The notes: a model not told the origin generated them from the letters alone. A DNA stretch of 64,000 bases from Microvelia longipes (GCA_018340805.1 JACMZG010001870.1:20732500-20796499); one strand, 5' to 3'. Shown: positions 10,769 through 23,172, numbered from the stretch's first letter. A program made the numbers and translations.

Positions 10769-10987
10769 GTGTAATGGCTGGAACCGGTCTCAATTTTTCG
10801 TAAATACCTTCCTGAACAAGGATCTGCATTTCTGCCAACTCGTATCGGATGGGTGTCCCAGGCAGAACCTTTGACCCCTAAAGTGCGTTCTGCCTGGGAC
10901 ACCCATCGATACGAGTCGGCAGAATTGCAGATCCTTGTTTCAGGGAGGTATTTACGAAAAATTGAGACCGGGTTCCAGCCATTACAC
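10769..10987. repeat. Large foldback: ~100-bp inverted repeat with 18-nt spacer
   Basis: The left arm 10769-10868 (from gtgtaatggctgg to ggcagaac) and right arm 10887-10987 (gttctgcc to ccagccattacac) are near-perfect inverted copies, separated by 18 bases. A direct copy of the inner part is at about 10649-10735 (same caatttttcgta...ggcagaac order). The right arm's gcgttctgcc junction matches this direct copy better than the left arm. Confidence 0.93.
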
Positions 10988-11270
10988 TTTTTATTAACAA
11001 CACCCTGGGCTCTTGGTCTATAATCCTAAAGAAACCTTGTTTCACGCAAAATACAGACTTGCATTTAAAATTTGAGGATAAAAAATCTCAGCCTTATATT
11101 CGATACGTGTAGTTCAAAACAGGAGCTAGTTTAGTGAGGAGCGGAAGGAAAAGCTATAACCTTTATGAACTAGAGGCCAAATAGACATAACATCCATCAT
11201 GAGTGATCATTAAACATGTGATGATTATTTTGAGTTGTTATAATTAATTGAATTTGTTTTCAAAAAAAAA
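10988..11270. other. AT-rich non-coding DNA
   Basis: No recognisable feature. Confidence 0.4.
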
Positions 11271-11314
11271 AGTAAACAGCATTTGTCTTTCCACAACGAT
11301 ATATTTGAATATAC

Positions 11315-11355
11315 AAAGCCAGCTTTCGACCATAACGATCATCATCAGTGCCTAT
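11315..11355 (-). ncRNA. Hammerhead-like motif in left terminal repeat of Penelope-like element
   Basis: Minus strand: core CTGATGA (11348-11342), one extra T, helix II GATC-GTTAT-GGTC (three Watson-Crick pairs and one G-T), then GAAA (11327-11324) and AGC..GCT as a minimal helix III. It is the inverted counterpart of 12940-12980 and identical there in the core. Confidence 0.6.
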
Positions 11356-11799
11356 AACCCAAACAAGGCAAAAAATAAAATAAAAAGAAGTCAAAAAAAG
11401 TAAAAAAGAAAGCTAACTAACTAAATAAGCAAAACAAATAAAAGAAACCACTGAAGGCTAAAACAACCAAATAAAAATAAAAACAAAATAGCCAACAGAA
11501 GAAATAAAAAAATACAAAATAATTATAAATAAAATAAATACAAAATAAATAATATAATAAATAAATCAATAAATAGTTATAAATAAAAAAATATAAATAA
11601 ATAAATAAATGCCAAAAAAGTATAAATGTTACTAAAGACAAGATGAAAAATAGATCGTCCGGTGAGATGAGTCTAATTTTTCCTTGCCGGTTTCTTAGGC
11701 CACGGCTTGTAGCAGACTGACGGTCTGGCGCTCCCACCAGAGATTTAACCACTGACGCACCCAAACTCTCTTTCTTTCATTAGAGACTTATAATCATTT

Positions 11800-12735
11800 T
11801 CTTGAACATTCCTAAGAATTTCAAGATTTCCAGGGCGTCATCTGTCCACCTTTATCAATATAGTGTAGCATCGCTACTTGGTGATCTAAATAATGATGCT
11901 TTCTATCATTAACATGTTGTGAAATTTGCTAGTGGTTTTTCAGGTTCAAAAATCTGGTGAGAATGCCTGCCCGTTTGGCCAACATAAATACTGGCGCATG
12001 TACCGCATTTAAAGCATAGACCCGTTCTTATCATACGGTGATGTTTTGTCTTTATAGTTGCAAATATGGTTACGTAAGGAATTGATGTTTTTATAAGCAA
12101 GTTATAACCATTCCTCCTCAAAATGCGAGCCATCTATCCGAAACCGAACCTATATAGGCAAACTGCGCCAAGGATTTAAGAGTTGGGGTCATTATCAGGA
12201 TAAACTAATTCCAGAGCAGCCTTCTTTGCTTTTTGTGAATGGAGTTCAATGATGTCAGGTTTGTAACCATTAGCCACCGCTACTTGCTTGATAATATTAA
12301 CCTCATTATTAAAATCTTCAGGTTGAAGTGGTGTAGTAAGAAGACGGTTGACATAGGCAGGAAGGCAGCCATTTTATGGGGCCAGGCATGTGAGAAGAAG
12401 CGTGTATAACAGTGTCCGTCGTGGTTGGCTTACGATAATTTTTTACTTAAGTTTGTTCCTGAACGACATACTGTAAGTCAAGGTAATTAATGGAACCTTC
12501 ATCCTCCACTTCGTAAGTAAACTGAATGCTAGGATAACATGAGTTCAGGTACTTAACGAAATCAACTAGGTCTTCAAGGCACCTAGCCAAACGCAAATAT
12601 GTCGTCCATACCTCACCCACTCTTTAATGAAATGGCGGAATTTATTAGAACTATGCATGACAAATTCAATAAAAAAACCGTTAAGGAAAAGTTCAGCACA
12701 AAGTCCGATAAAGGAGCACCCATAGCTAGACTTTA
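11800..12735 (-). pseudogene. Penelope-like reverse transcriptase / GIY-YIG remnant
   Basis: This minus-strand reading frame would have encoded the Penelope polyprotein: a reverse transcriptase followed by a GIY-YIG endonuclease used for target-primed insertion. Near 12720 one frame gives MGAPLS, close to the conserved MGSPLSP of Penelope enzymes. Near 12615 a frame reads MDDIFAF, the YxDD catalytic box, but the preceding Tyr codon is in a different frame. Further on, YPSIQFTYEVEDEG and NYLDLQY match the conserved block after the box. At 11909-12133 an intact stretch encodes CFKCGTCASIYVGQTGR, the C-x2-C plus YIG-type segment of the endonuclease. Several stops and frameshifts separate these parts, so the element is dead. 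The N-terminal half of the enzyme is missing. Confidence 0.8.
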
Positions 12736-12935
12736 AGTTATAAATTTATTGTATTTTATTATTTATAATTATTTATTGTATTTATTTTTCTTCTGTTGCT
12801 ATTTTGTTTTTATTTTATTTTAGTTGTTTTAGCCTTCAGTGGTTTCTTTATTTGTTTTGCTTATTTAGTTAGTTAGCTTTCTTTTTTACTTTTTTTGACT
12901 TCTTTTTATTTTATTTTATTTTTTGCCTTGTTTGG

Positions 12936-12985
12936 GTTATAGGCACTGATGATGATCGTTATGGTCGAAAGCTGGCTTTGTATAT
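12936..12985 (+). ncRNA. Hammerhead-like motif in right terminal repeat of Penelope-like element
   Basis: Plus strand: CTGATGA (12946-12952), extra T, GATC-GTTAT-GGTC as helix II, GAAA (12967-12970), AGC-TG-GCT as a minimal helix III, then T. Helix I is an outer ATA/TAT pairing with an internal loop. Same core as 11315-11355. Confidence 0.6.
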
Positions 12986-13021
12986 TCAAATATATCGTTG
13001 TGGAGACAAATGCTGTTTACT

Positions 13022-14765
13022 TTTATTAGAATTATTCCACATCTCAATAATTTTCCGGATGAATTCGTTTTCGTTTGAATCTTTATTTAAGACTATTTTT
13101 TGACATAATTTACAGTAATGACAATTATAAACAATCAAATTTCATCGCTTAGCGACACTCCGCGCTGAAACCACATAAAACACAAGCTATGTTGCAGTTT
13201 ATTCTTTTAAATTTGGTTGATGGCTTTTACGGTTTGATGGCAGTACTATGTTTGTGCCTTGCCTCTAAAAAATACTTGGCCAATGTACTATGTGATTTAT
13301 TACCTCCTCTTAATAACAATCACTATCAGTCTGTTTGAAGAGTAAACATAGCTTTCTTGAGTCTAATAAAAGATTTTTTTTTCAAGAAAAATAAAAATTT
13401 CATTACAACAAATAATGAAAAAATATGAATAATTCAAAACTTGAAAGACAACAAATTTTTATCAACATAAAAGAAAAAATCAAAGTCAGTTTGTTCATGT
13501 AGTCTCATTTTCCAATGGTCAAATAAGAAAAATCTATTTTCTTTTAAAATAAAGTCAAAGTTTATGAGTCAATCTAGTTCTTGTTTTTATAATAAGCTCT
13601 CTCTACTCTGTCAGCCTTAAGTCTAAGGCTGCTTAGAATTGTAATCCTCTTTTTTTCAATTTTCTCTTGAAATTCTATTTTTATTTTCCTTATTAAGTAT
13701 CTTTGAATTTATTTTTTTTTACTTTTCCAATTTATGAACTCAAGTTTTCTAATATTGTTGTGTAAGTATGTAGAAAAGAAATGCAAAAAATAATTCTCTC
13801 AAATAAATTATTCAGAAAGCAAAAAAATGGTAATCTTTCAGGATAATTTGTAAATGAATAAAGTAATGCTGAATAAATAAATGTATGTAAGTTGTACTAA
13901 TACATATTAATCCACGTTTTCCACGAAATGGTGTCCACGTTTCTGTTGTCTCCAGCTCGTGTAAGGACAAAGTTTTGGCGATTAGGCTGTAGTAAAATTG
14001 GAAAGATACATAGTCTTTGGGCCGAGCACAAGAGTACTCAGTCCGTGTCAAGTATAAGAGTGGAGTGTTAGTGGATACCTGGATTTACCGGCGTCTGCGG
14101 TCCCACGATTGAAGTTACTAAGAAAGCTCTGTTTAGTTCCAAAAGACGCCTAGTGGTGTTTTTATATTTTACTTTATTTATACCGTAAATATTTCCCATA
14201 AATCTGCAAAAATATATAAAAAGTTAAAAAAATTAAAAACACTTGCATGAATCATTAGTTACAGAACATATTTCTAATTATGCATTTCCACCTTTCTAGG
14301 ACTCTCTCTCTCTCTCACGCTCTCACACAATATTTCTCTTTCCCTAACTATATTCATTACTCTCTCACCTTATTATCTTCCCCTTTACCCCCGCCCTCCT
14401 AATGTAAAAATATTAATTATTATTATTACTTAACCTTAATTATATCTTGTTCTTATTATTATTATTACATTTATTATATTCTAATAATTAAATTTTTAAT
14501 CTTTTGAATACGATTGAATTTTTTTGTTAGATTGATGAATTTTATATAGATATTTATTTATATTTACATTTATTTTATTAATTTCAAATGAGAAAACTTA
14601 ATATCATAAAAATGTTCATACGGCAACGTAAGCAGAGCCCTCGCACAGGCTACACCTAAAAGATTCTTACATTTTTAAAAAAATGTCTATTTAGTGTAAA
14701 AAAAAATAATGTATAAATAATTTATTATTATTATTATATAAGAAGAGTATTCTTTGCAATGAAGA
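13022..14765. other. AT-rich non-coding DNA
   Basis: Mostly featureless. A moderately GC-richer stretch at about 13910-14135 holds a 79-codon minus-strand open frame (13812-14051) without recognisable motifs. A pyrimidine-rich run with CT repeats is at 14298-14330. No gene is supported. Confidence 0.4.
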
Positions 14766-15343
14766 TTCGAAACCAGGGTTTTAACTGAATTATCAGTTGA
14801 ATGTGTTTCTAAGGCGTTTTGAGTGGGTTTGACAAAGTTGTCTGTCTGTATTTGTATGTGTGAGTGTGTCTGCTATGTAACTCTCAGTGTATTCATAAAA
14901 AGCAAAAAATTGCTTTAAACGATTTGAAAGTCAGAACACCTGTAGTCATAGTAGGACCAATAAATCTGTGAAAGTTTAACTCATTATAGCCATTGGTCAC
15001 ATTTTTTTATTACATGTATACTTTTTTTAAATAAAATCTTTAAAAATTAAAGACTTATCCAGTACAGTTGAAATTCGATACGAATATATCCCTTTATGAA
15101 ACATAGAAGTATACAACGTTTTATCTCAATATGGCTGGTATATTCACGGTTTTAGTCTGATCACAAGTTTTAAGCAGTATCGAGCAAGGTTAGCCCCTGG
15201 AAGTGATTCCCAAGACTTGCAATATAATCAAATAATTTTTAAATTTTGTGGACAAAAGAAGCGAGTCCGGAGAGGTGAGGATAAGTGCAGCGAATCTGAT
15301 GTGGCAAGGAACAGTTCCGAGAGAACCCGTATACAAATTTTTC
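14766..15343 (+). repeat. Repeat family A, near full-length copy
   Basis: Order along the plus strand: gattcgaaaccagggtttt; gacaaagttgtctgtctgta; a TG-rich run; ctctcagtgtatt; then the 5S-like block at 15157-15212 (ctgatcacaagttttaagca, then cgagcaaggttag); then the tail gaagcgagtccgg, gtgcagcgaatctgatgtgg, and gagaacccgtatac. Open frames on both strands here (15190-15621 minus, 15248-15511 plus) are by-products of the repeat. Confidence 0.8.
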
Positions 15344-16914
15344 ACACTGTTGAGTGTTACTGAACTAGAAACAGCAGAAAGCTTGTTGGATTTTTGTGGG
15401 ACTATAGGACAAGTGAAATTGGTAAAACTATTACCTGCCGGGCTTAATGAGGCTAATGAGATTAAATTTGCTTGTGGGACAAAAAATATACAAGAGAAAG
15501 AGATATACTGAGGTACTAATGTACTAAGATAGTACATAGGTAGATAATATAAGATAGTACTAAGGTACAAAGATGTACTGAGGCTTTGTTCATTGGGTAC
15601 GTGCATAAACCATGAGGACAAATACTAGAGGAGCAATCAGGAGAGGGAAAGCGCTGAAATGACCCTTCGGGTTTAAGCGTAAAAATAAATCAAAATTAAA
15701 AACATTAACAAAACTTTAAATAAGTATTTTCCAATAGCATCGCTAGAGAATATAAATAAGAAGAAGAATTAAAAAATTAGAAATTTAAGTAGAGTTGTCG
15801 AGATAGTGTCCAAGTCCGACACAATAAGGACCTTACTCGAACATCTGCCTTCAACATCGAGCTTTCCAATATCCTCCTTCATTTCAACACAAACGTTCCT
15901 ATCTTTACAATAGGGGAATCTAATTTTGTTTAGAAAATGTTTGCTCCAAAATGTTAACACTTTAAATGCAGAATCTATTCAAAATTTACACTTCGAATTC
16001 TGAACCAGAGAAAAAGTAAGGAAGACTACTTTTTAATTAAGACTGCTAAAAGAAACTTTTTCAAATCGCTTCTCTTGTCCTCTTTAAATAAAAGTTACTT
16101 CATTCAAATTCCAGCATATCCTTTACTCATCCACAGAAATGCTTAAGCAGAAAAATTAAAATATTTAGGCGCAGGGTCCGCGAGCCGGACAAATATCCAT
16201 TAATATGCATCTTTCCGAGCATGGTCTCCAGTTTAATCTTTTTAATATTAGCAGTAGCATAACTACAAGTTACTTAATTTTGTTATAACAATATCCTTCA
16301 CTCATCCTCGTATTAACCACACTCGATGCACCTTAACTTCAATCATCAGACGAAACTGTGGATATAATAAGCGAAACTTTAATGATAATATTTTTTTAAA
16401 TAAGTATAACAAGTTACAAAATAAAATAATATGATTGGCCTGGTTTTTACGTGACGTTTAATAAAATAAAATTTCAGGGTTAAAATAGAAATATTATTAT
16501 ATGAAATTACACTAGCATTAAAATAGGGTTAAGTTCTAAAAGCTATTTAAAAATACAAATGATAGAGATCTTAATGTATTTTTTCTATAAAAAAAATACA
16601 AAGTAAAATACTTAATAAAAGCTTAGTTATGTTACACATTTAGAAATAGTTTTCAACTTTTCTCATTACCACGCCAAGGAGTATCACCACTGGGTGATTC
16701 CTCTTATCAAATCTGCCAAGTCACTTTAACCAGTATGAGCACTAGTCAAATACATATATTGTAGACAATAATCAATAAAGTAAAAAAAAACTTTTTCCAA
16801 TGGAAAGCATTCGCTAATAGGTTAGGTATTAAAGCAGAAGTCGATTTTACTTCGGTAAGAGGTCAAACTTAGTTTCAGAGGTGCCTGACAACAATAAATA
16901 TAAACGCACACACA

Positions 16915-16917
<3 letters not shown>
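15344..16917. other. AT-rich non-coding DNA
   Basis: A short diverged tract with repeated agatagtac / taaggtac units lies at 15525-15575. A small GC-richer hairpin (GTCCG/CGGAC, 16177-16191) has a look-alike at about 17501. No gene is seen. Confidence 0.4.
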
Positions 16918-16945
<28 letters not shown>

Positions 16946-16954
16946 ATAATATAT

Positions 16955-17002
<48 letters not shown>
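16918..17002. repeat. (TA)n microsatellite
   Basis: TA tract with three phase interruptions, preceded by a short CA run. Confidence 0.97.
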
Positions 17003-17005
<3 letters not shown>

Positions 17006-17558
17006 CAATAATATACCTACGTTTTTAATGCCAGGGAAAAATTATTTAAAATTACGTTTCTTGAAGCGCTGATTCGAATGAGCTAGGGTTCGAATTTTGG
17101 CTCCATATATCATTTTTATCACTACATTTACATTTTACAAAACAAAATAATTCTGGTGCTATCTTTCGAACAAATAAATATTTTTTTATCACACTTAGTT
17201 CAAAGAACAACCTCGGGGTAGCTGGTTCGGCTCCACTTCGGAGCCGATACGACCACTTGGAAGGAAAAAAAACGGTGGTCAATTGCTTAAAAACCTTAAT
17301 TTAGGGCTGCTAAACAACACATCTCAAGGGGGAACTCGTATTCGACAATTTCTGGACTTGTGAGTGAAATCAAAATGGTCCAGAGTCAATACGACCACCT
17401 AAAGTACTCAAGCAGTATTAGGGTTTAACCTGGTATCACAATTTTTTATTTCTATTATTACATTATATAGTTTATAACTACAAATAATTTTGGTACAGTA
17501 GTCCGCAAACCGGGCGAATTTATTTTTTTATGCGTGATTCCGTGCTTCACAATAACTC

Positions 17559-17560
<2 letters not shown>
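17003..17560. other. Non-coding; hairpin ggctcc/ggagcc at ~17230
   Basis: A 76-codon minus-strand frame (17052-17282) runs through a moderately GC-rich patch with ggctccacttcggagcc, a 6-bp hairpin. The related ctccacttcggag occurs inside the duplicated block at 46738 and 47744. No recognisable protein motif. Confidence 0.4.

Positions 17561-17612
<52 letters not shown>
17561..17612. repeat. (TA)n microsatellite
   Basis: TA tract with two phase slips. Confidence 0.95.
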
Positions 17613-17614
<2 letters not shown>

Positions 17615-18796
17615 TTATTGATTGTGTGCACGTACGTACTTTTCTTATGAATAAGTTAAAATCTATTTTCATTTTTAAATATCTTGTGCTTACATTTTGA
17701 AGTATTATCGTTACATTAGAACTATGAGGCACACAAGTTTTGTTTTTAACAAAGGAACAAAAATTATACAAGGCAAAAATGTAAAAAGACGGAAAAACAT
17801 GCCGAGAAAAACCTAAGACATCTTCAGTCTTTGCCACTGAAAAAAAAGAAAAAAAACCTCTAGGTAATAAGGAGTAACCATGGTAACTATTCGAGTGATA
17901 CTGCATTATTAACTAAAAAGAACTCGACGAAGAAAAAATCTAGTTCTGTCAGGTTGTCCAACTTAAAACACATATTTTACCCTAACATTTTCTTTAACCC
18001 AGTTTTCATTTGCCAGATATGAACTAGAAAAAAAAGAAAATTGCAAGACTGCTTTTAATTTAAGACTTAAGAGTTTAAATAGAAGTCCCAAGTCATTTTC
18101 CTAGTGCTTTTATATCTTCATTTTTTCCTTCTTAAGATATTAATATCTTATCTTTAGATGTAAAAAACCCCGTTTAATTTAATTAAATCTAATTTACAAT
18201 TTGAAGAAAATTTTTCATAACAAAATACTTACGACGTTTTTAGTTTTGCTAGCAAGCAGAAATAAATTGAAATGATAAATATGAGACAATATGCCAAATT
18301 AAACATATTTAGGATTAAAAAATAAGCTAAGCTTTTACTACTTACTAATATTTGAAAGAAATACAATTTTAGAGTAGACGCGTTTAAAAGATCCCTAACA
18401 CGTTTTAAATCGAATAGTTTAACACACACTAAATGGTACATGAAATAGATATTGGATATAGTAACAAGTCTTATAAGAGCGAAGGATCAACCCTTTCTAT
18501 AAGACACATAATAGAGGATTTGATGGCCTGGTTTAGGAAAAGTCTGGAAAACATCTTGAGCAGTCTAGAATATCTTATTTATCTTTGACAACTTTTCAGA
18601 TGCATTGTATTTTTAAGACTTAAAAATATATTCCAACCCAAAAATTCCCAAACTAATACAGAGAAATTAAAAACTTTTAAAAAAAAATGAAATCGGAAAC
18701 AATCTAATTGAGTTAAAAATGTACAAGTACTACCTTTACGTAATAAATAAATACACCAAGTTTCGCTTCAACACAACAAGTATTTTAACGATTTTT
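17613..18796. other. AT-rich non-coding DNA
   Basis: No recognisable feature. The open frames at 17547-17906 and 18229-18441 (minus) are AT-driven. Confidence 0.4.
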
Positions 18797-19032
18797 GTCG
18801 GATCATAAAAATTAAGCAGCAATTGGCGTGGTCAGTGCTGTATGGGTGACCGCTGAAAAATAGATCCATTTACTATCTGAGGACGAACAAAGCGAGTCCG
18901 CAGACAAGCAGCAGTATAAATATGGTGAATTGTATATTCAAAGGACGAGCGAAGCGAGTCCGAGCAGGAGGATGAGTGTAGCGAATCTGATGTGAAGAGA
19001 AAAAGTCCCGAAGTACCCCGTACCCGATTTTT
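18797..19032 (+). repeat. Repeat family A, 3' half with clear 5S-rRNA-like block
   Basis: 18797-18854 reads gtcggatca, attaagcagc, gcgtggtcagtgctgtatgg, gtgaccgct. This follows the 3' two-thirds of arthropod 5S rRNA (gatcaccgaaattaagcagc ... ggttagtacttggatgggtg accgc), including the box A-like and box C-like promoter elements. The tail follows: two copies of gacgaacaaagcgagtccg / gacgagcgaagcgagtccg, then gcgaatctgatgtg and gtaccccgtacccgattttt. Confidence 0.85.
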
Positions 19033-21364
19033 CTCATATATGATTAGTTTAAGTTTATAGTTTGGTCCTAATCCTTAACACAGCATGAGTTATGATTAGT
19101 ACAAACAAGATGCTAAAACCAGTAAAGCTAATCGTCATATAGCTATATTTCAATGACTAGGAAAAGTAAGAAAATAATTATTATTTCCTACTAAACTAGT
19201 AACACATAATTAAATTTCACTCGTCAACATGTTTTTAGTTAACTCAATAGAAATCAAATTAAATACGAAAAAGGATCAATGGATTTTTTTTAAATCTAGG
19301 TTTTACACTTTTTTTAATTGTAACACTACACATTTGAAATCCTGTTTCAATAATTTGCCCATAAAATCAATTCACTGTTTGAGAAGTAATAAACTTGCTT
19401 CCTCGTTTAAGACCTACAACGTTTCAACATGGCTTAAAATATTTTGAAAAATTAAACGAATTTATGCTTTTGAAATTATCTTTATTAGTAGATTTTATTA
19501 ATTTTAGAGAAGGAGTTCCTACCATTGTGGATACTATGTTACTCATAAAAATGAAACATCTTTAAAGCTAAAAGGCCTATTAATACTGATTCTAAATTAA
19601 ATATATTTTTTTACAGGTAAGAAATAATCATATCTTCATTCACACCTAAGTACGTAAGTTCAGCCACACCAAAAACTTAATTTCGCTAATCAATTAATCT
19701 CTCAAATGTTTTAGGCAGAGTCGTTCGAATTTCAGTGAAAAATCACCTTGTTTTTCGATAAAATTATGAAATTATTACTTAGAACTTGAGTAAATAGTTA
19801 TTATTTTATTGATTTACACTATCTTTTGTAAACACTCACTGGGCAATCACTAGTTTTAATAATATATTTGTTCATTTAAATACGCAATATTATCAGCTTT
19901 CTTTGAGACTAGTGAATCCGATGTCAGACGATATAAGGCATGTTCACAATAACAAGAGGTCTATTGATTCTTTCAATTATTAAATCAATAAAGTATTATT
20001 CAGTAATATAATAAACAATAATATTCGCTTAATTCCACGTAATAATTTCATTCAATGTATGGTGAACACAGTACATAAAATTGTATTTAGTGATAGTTAT
20101 ATGTGACAAAGCATTAAAATACAAAGCATTTGTTTTATGATTTAAATTAGTATAATAGAGTTATAAAATTATTTTATTTTGCTAAATGCTCGATAATCAT
20201 AAATTTTGTTATCACATGTGATAAAGTGATTCCTGTTAAAACTTTATTTTACTGGTCTTTTAGAGGAGGTAAAAAACTGCAGTTTGATAGATTTTTCTAG
20301 CCGATTCGTTACAAACAGTGCAGTGCAGTTGAGAACGAGGACGTGCCTGAACACAGTTCTTACCCTAGGTTACTTTAACATGCCGATCAAACCTACTATA
20401 AGAATTCAAATTCAGGTCTATCCAAAAATATTGCTTTAAGCATATAATAAAAGTAAAACTGACTCAACTAAATAAAGGTAATCTTCAGTAACCATAAACA
20501 AAATGAAGAATAAAAGTAATGCAATAAGTATTTAACAGTAAATATAGCTAGCCTTTTGTGTCTACATGATACTACATTTAAAACTAAATGCAGACAAACC
20601 GACTGTAGTGAGAAACTGCTTCTTTTGTTTCTTTTTCAATCTCTTGTTTCTTGGTACTGAAGATGACCTTTATTTATTTGAAATCCTCCTTTCTATTTTT
20701 CAAATCCTTAATTCATATTATATTAATTCCTTTATTTTCTTTTTAAAAACTATTTTCGAAAAAAGTACTCAACAAATTATTTTAACACATATTTTCTTCT
20801 AAAAGTTATTCTTCAACTTTTTTCATTTTAATTCTCTTTGTAGAAATGAAATCAAATACGAAAGAAAGGGATGAAGAATAAGAAAAAGAGTCTTATACAA
20901 ACTTCAGAGGGTATACTGCAAAAAAACAAAGGATCTCTAGTTTTAATGAGTTTAAGAATTTGCAAGTCAGTCCATAAACCTCAACATCTTAGTTGTGATT
21001 TATTGATTAACTTAACAAATACTTAGAGATTTAAATGTATATTAACTAAACCCAAAATAAGAACAAAGAAGGACACTATTAGCAACATTTAATACTAGTT
21101 TGAAACCTGAACACCTTCTGCAAATAATAAATAAACGTGATTTTGGTTAGGGTGAAAAACATTGCACAATTTAGCTAAGACGAAAGTCAGGTTAAATAGA
21201 TGTATAGCTACCTTTAAGAAAAAAATGAAAGGCGTTTTACAATTCTTGCAATTATCTAATTGAAATAACGACATAGCTAGATATTCATGTCTAACAGAGA
21301 GAATTGCCCATATCAGCATTTTGTCTCCTATTTTGATAACGGAGTAAACCCAAAACGCTTCCAG
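19033..21364. other. AT-rich non-coding DNA
   Basis: No gene or clear repeat. The open frames at 19229, 20566 (plus) and 21095 (minus) have no recognisable motifs. Confidence 0.4.
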
Positions 21365-21830
21365 GGATAGAGAAGAAGATTCATATAGGACAGATAGGGT
21401 TAGGTAAATTCATATCAATAGGATATAGATAAGAATAGGGATAGATATATTCATATAGATCGAATATGGATAAGGATAGGTATATTCATATAGATAGGAT
21501 ATAGATAAGGATAGGGATAGGTATATTCATACAGATAGGATATGAATAAGAATATGTATATTCATATAGGATATAGATAGGAAGGTATTTATATCATATA
21601 GATAGGTTATATAGATAGTAAGGATAGTATATCTATAGATAGGATATAGTAGATAGGTATCATATAGTGATAAGTAAAAGGTATTTATATAGATAGGTAT
21701 AGATAGGATAGGTATATATTCATATAGATATAGGGATAGGATAAGAATATTATATAGATAAGGATAGGGATAGGTATTTCATATAAATAAGGATAGGGAT
21801 GGGTATATTTATATAGCTAGGGAATATTTC
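21365..21830. repeat. Degenerate GATA/GGATA minisatellite
   Basis: About a dozen imperfect units of 29-41 bases built from gataggatatagataaggat and taggtatattcatata, becoming more irregular to the right. Confidence 0.9.
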
Positions 21831-22667
21831 TTAAAATAAGACTCTTCTTGTTAAGCCATTAAATACCGACATTCTAAACTTAAGTTTTAACAATGGCTAA
21901 TCAAGTTTTATATTTATCATTTTTACAGCTTACAAAGTGATATAAAACTGAGAACTCCGAAATTGCTAACCTCACAAAAAATATAAACCTCAAGTGCTTC
22001 AATCCAAAACTTAGAGATTTAAAATTCTAATAAGAAAACTATTCAAGCAATAAAGTTTGTAAAAAAAGACTAAAACATTTCTTCATTTTCAGCAAAATAG
22101 AGTCAATTTTATAAGTATTTCAAAAATGTCTGAAGAGTATCATTCCATCCAAATATAAGAGGGAAATGGTAAAAAAGAAAATAATTTCACTTTGAATTCC
22201 AACTCGATAGACCGAACCGATTTAATAAAAATTCATTTTATTTTTAGTTACAGAAACAAACTTGCTCCTTAGCCAGTCAGAGAGAGCTAGTTATAAAAAG
22301 CCTTAGATTTTTATTGCTCTCAAAATTCATTTTTATATAAAAGTAGGTTTATTATCTTAATAAAAAACTGTTTTTAATTTACCATAAACAGCCTTTCTGA
22401 GGTAATAAAAAATTACCATGGCCTAAAGTTATTTTTTACCTTAAAATGACTATATAAATCTGCTTAATAGGTAAGCATTTAAACCAGCAAAGAATTTTGT
22501 TCCTAAAATTTAACTAATAGATATTTTTACTTTTAATACAACGCACAGAGGGTATTTAAATTTTTACAGTAATAAACTTTTAAATAAAAAGCTTACACCT
22601 GAAAGAATTCAGAGTTTGATAAACAAAAGAAGTATTTATTTATAATATGATAATACTCCATTCGAGA
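21831..22667. other. AT-rich non-coding DNA
   Basis: No recognisable feature. Confidence 0.4.
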
Positions 22668-22765
22668 TCAGCTACGTCGTTACGTTGCTGTGGATATGAA
22701 TACCTAGACGGTTTCGACCTAACGATATCAACAGAGGCGAGGCAACACTCGAGCTCTCAATAATA
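22668..22765 (-). repeat. Repeat family C, copy 2, hammerhead core decayed
   Basis: Same layout as 6388-6505 with gcaacactcgagctctcaat and aataaagtt. On the minus strand GAAACCG and the helix II side GGTC remain, but the core reads TTGATAT instead of CTGATGA, so the ribozyme should be inactive. Confidence 0.7.
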
Positions 22766-22859
22766 AAGTTAAAAAAAATGCACAAGTCATTTGATAAAAA
22801 TTGAATAATGCTGATAACGTTGAATTTATACATGCTACATGCGTGCTAAATCTGAAACC

Positions 22860-23172
22860 GATTGACAATTTTTTCTGCGTTTTTATGAATTTTCGAAATT
22901 CTTGATGTCATTACAGCGGGTTATTGACGTCATAAAACATTTTTTCTAGTAAGCAAAACTAGACCAAAAGATTGATTTTTGTACCAAGTTTCAACTCTCT
23001 AAGATAAACCCACTTGGAGCAACGATGATAACAGACACACACTCACATACAGACACACTCAGGAGGTCTTTTAACACCTAAAATGGATAATTTAGGTGAA
23101 ATCCCGGTTTCGAGATTTTTGCAACACAGTATTTTCTCTAAATACCTACGGTATAAATGAGGAAAATAAATT
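22860..23172 (-). repeat. Repeat family A, 5'-part copy
   Basis: A well-preserved 5' block on the minus strand. Plus-strand markers are ttattgacgtcataaaacat, gatttttgtaccaagtttca, acagacacactcaggaggtc, gtttcgagatttttgcaaca and acctacggtataaatgagga. Confidence 0.88.

Larger units (their letters stand above)
11271..13021 (-). mobile_element. Decayed Penelope-like retroelement with inverted terminal repeats
   Basis: The terminal repeats at 11271-about 11560 and about 12738-13021 are inverted copies (agtaaacagcatttgtctt at the left end; aaatgctgtttact at the right end; shared aaccactgaaggctaaaaca inside). Each carries a hammerhead core. Between them, on the minus strand, lies a broken reading frame with Penelope-type reverse-transcriptase motifs and a GIY-YIG-like segment. 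Terminal repeats in either direct or inverted orientation are known for Penelope elements, and hammerhead motifs in such repeats are described. Target duplication was not identified. Confidence 0.85.

Noticed and set aside
11417..11764. 115-codon minus-strand frame
   Set aside because: Its C-terminal half is the low-complexity terminal repeat of the Penelope-like element read through; only the first part is element coding remnant.
15190..15621. 143-codon minus-strand frame, longest in the window
   Set aside because: It lies mainly within and just past a family A repeat, and the translation has no recognisable domain.
17053..17112. tRNA-like ggttcgaatttt
   Set aside because: The T stem does not pair and no other arm is found.
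20658..20690. CTGAAGATG...TGAAATCC resembling a hammerhead
   Set aside because: The bases between the core and GAAA cannot form helix II and no helix III follows.
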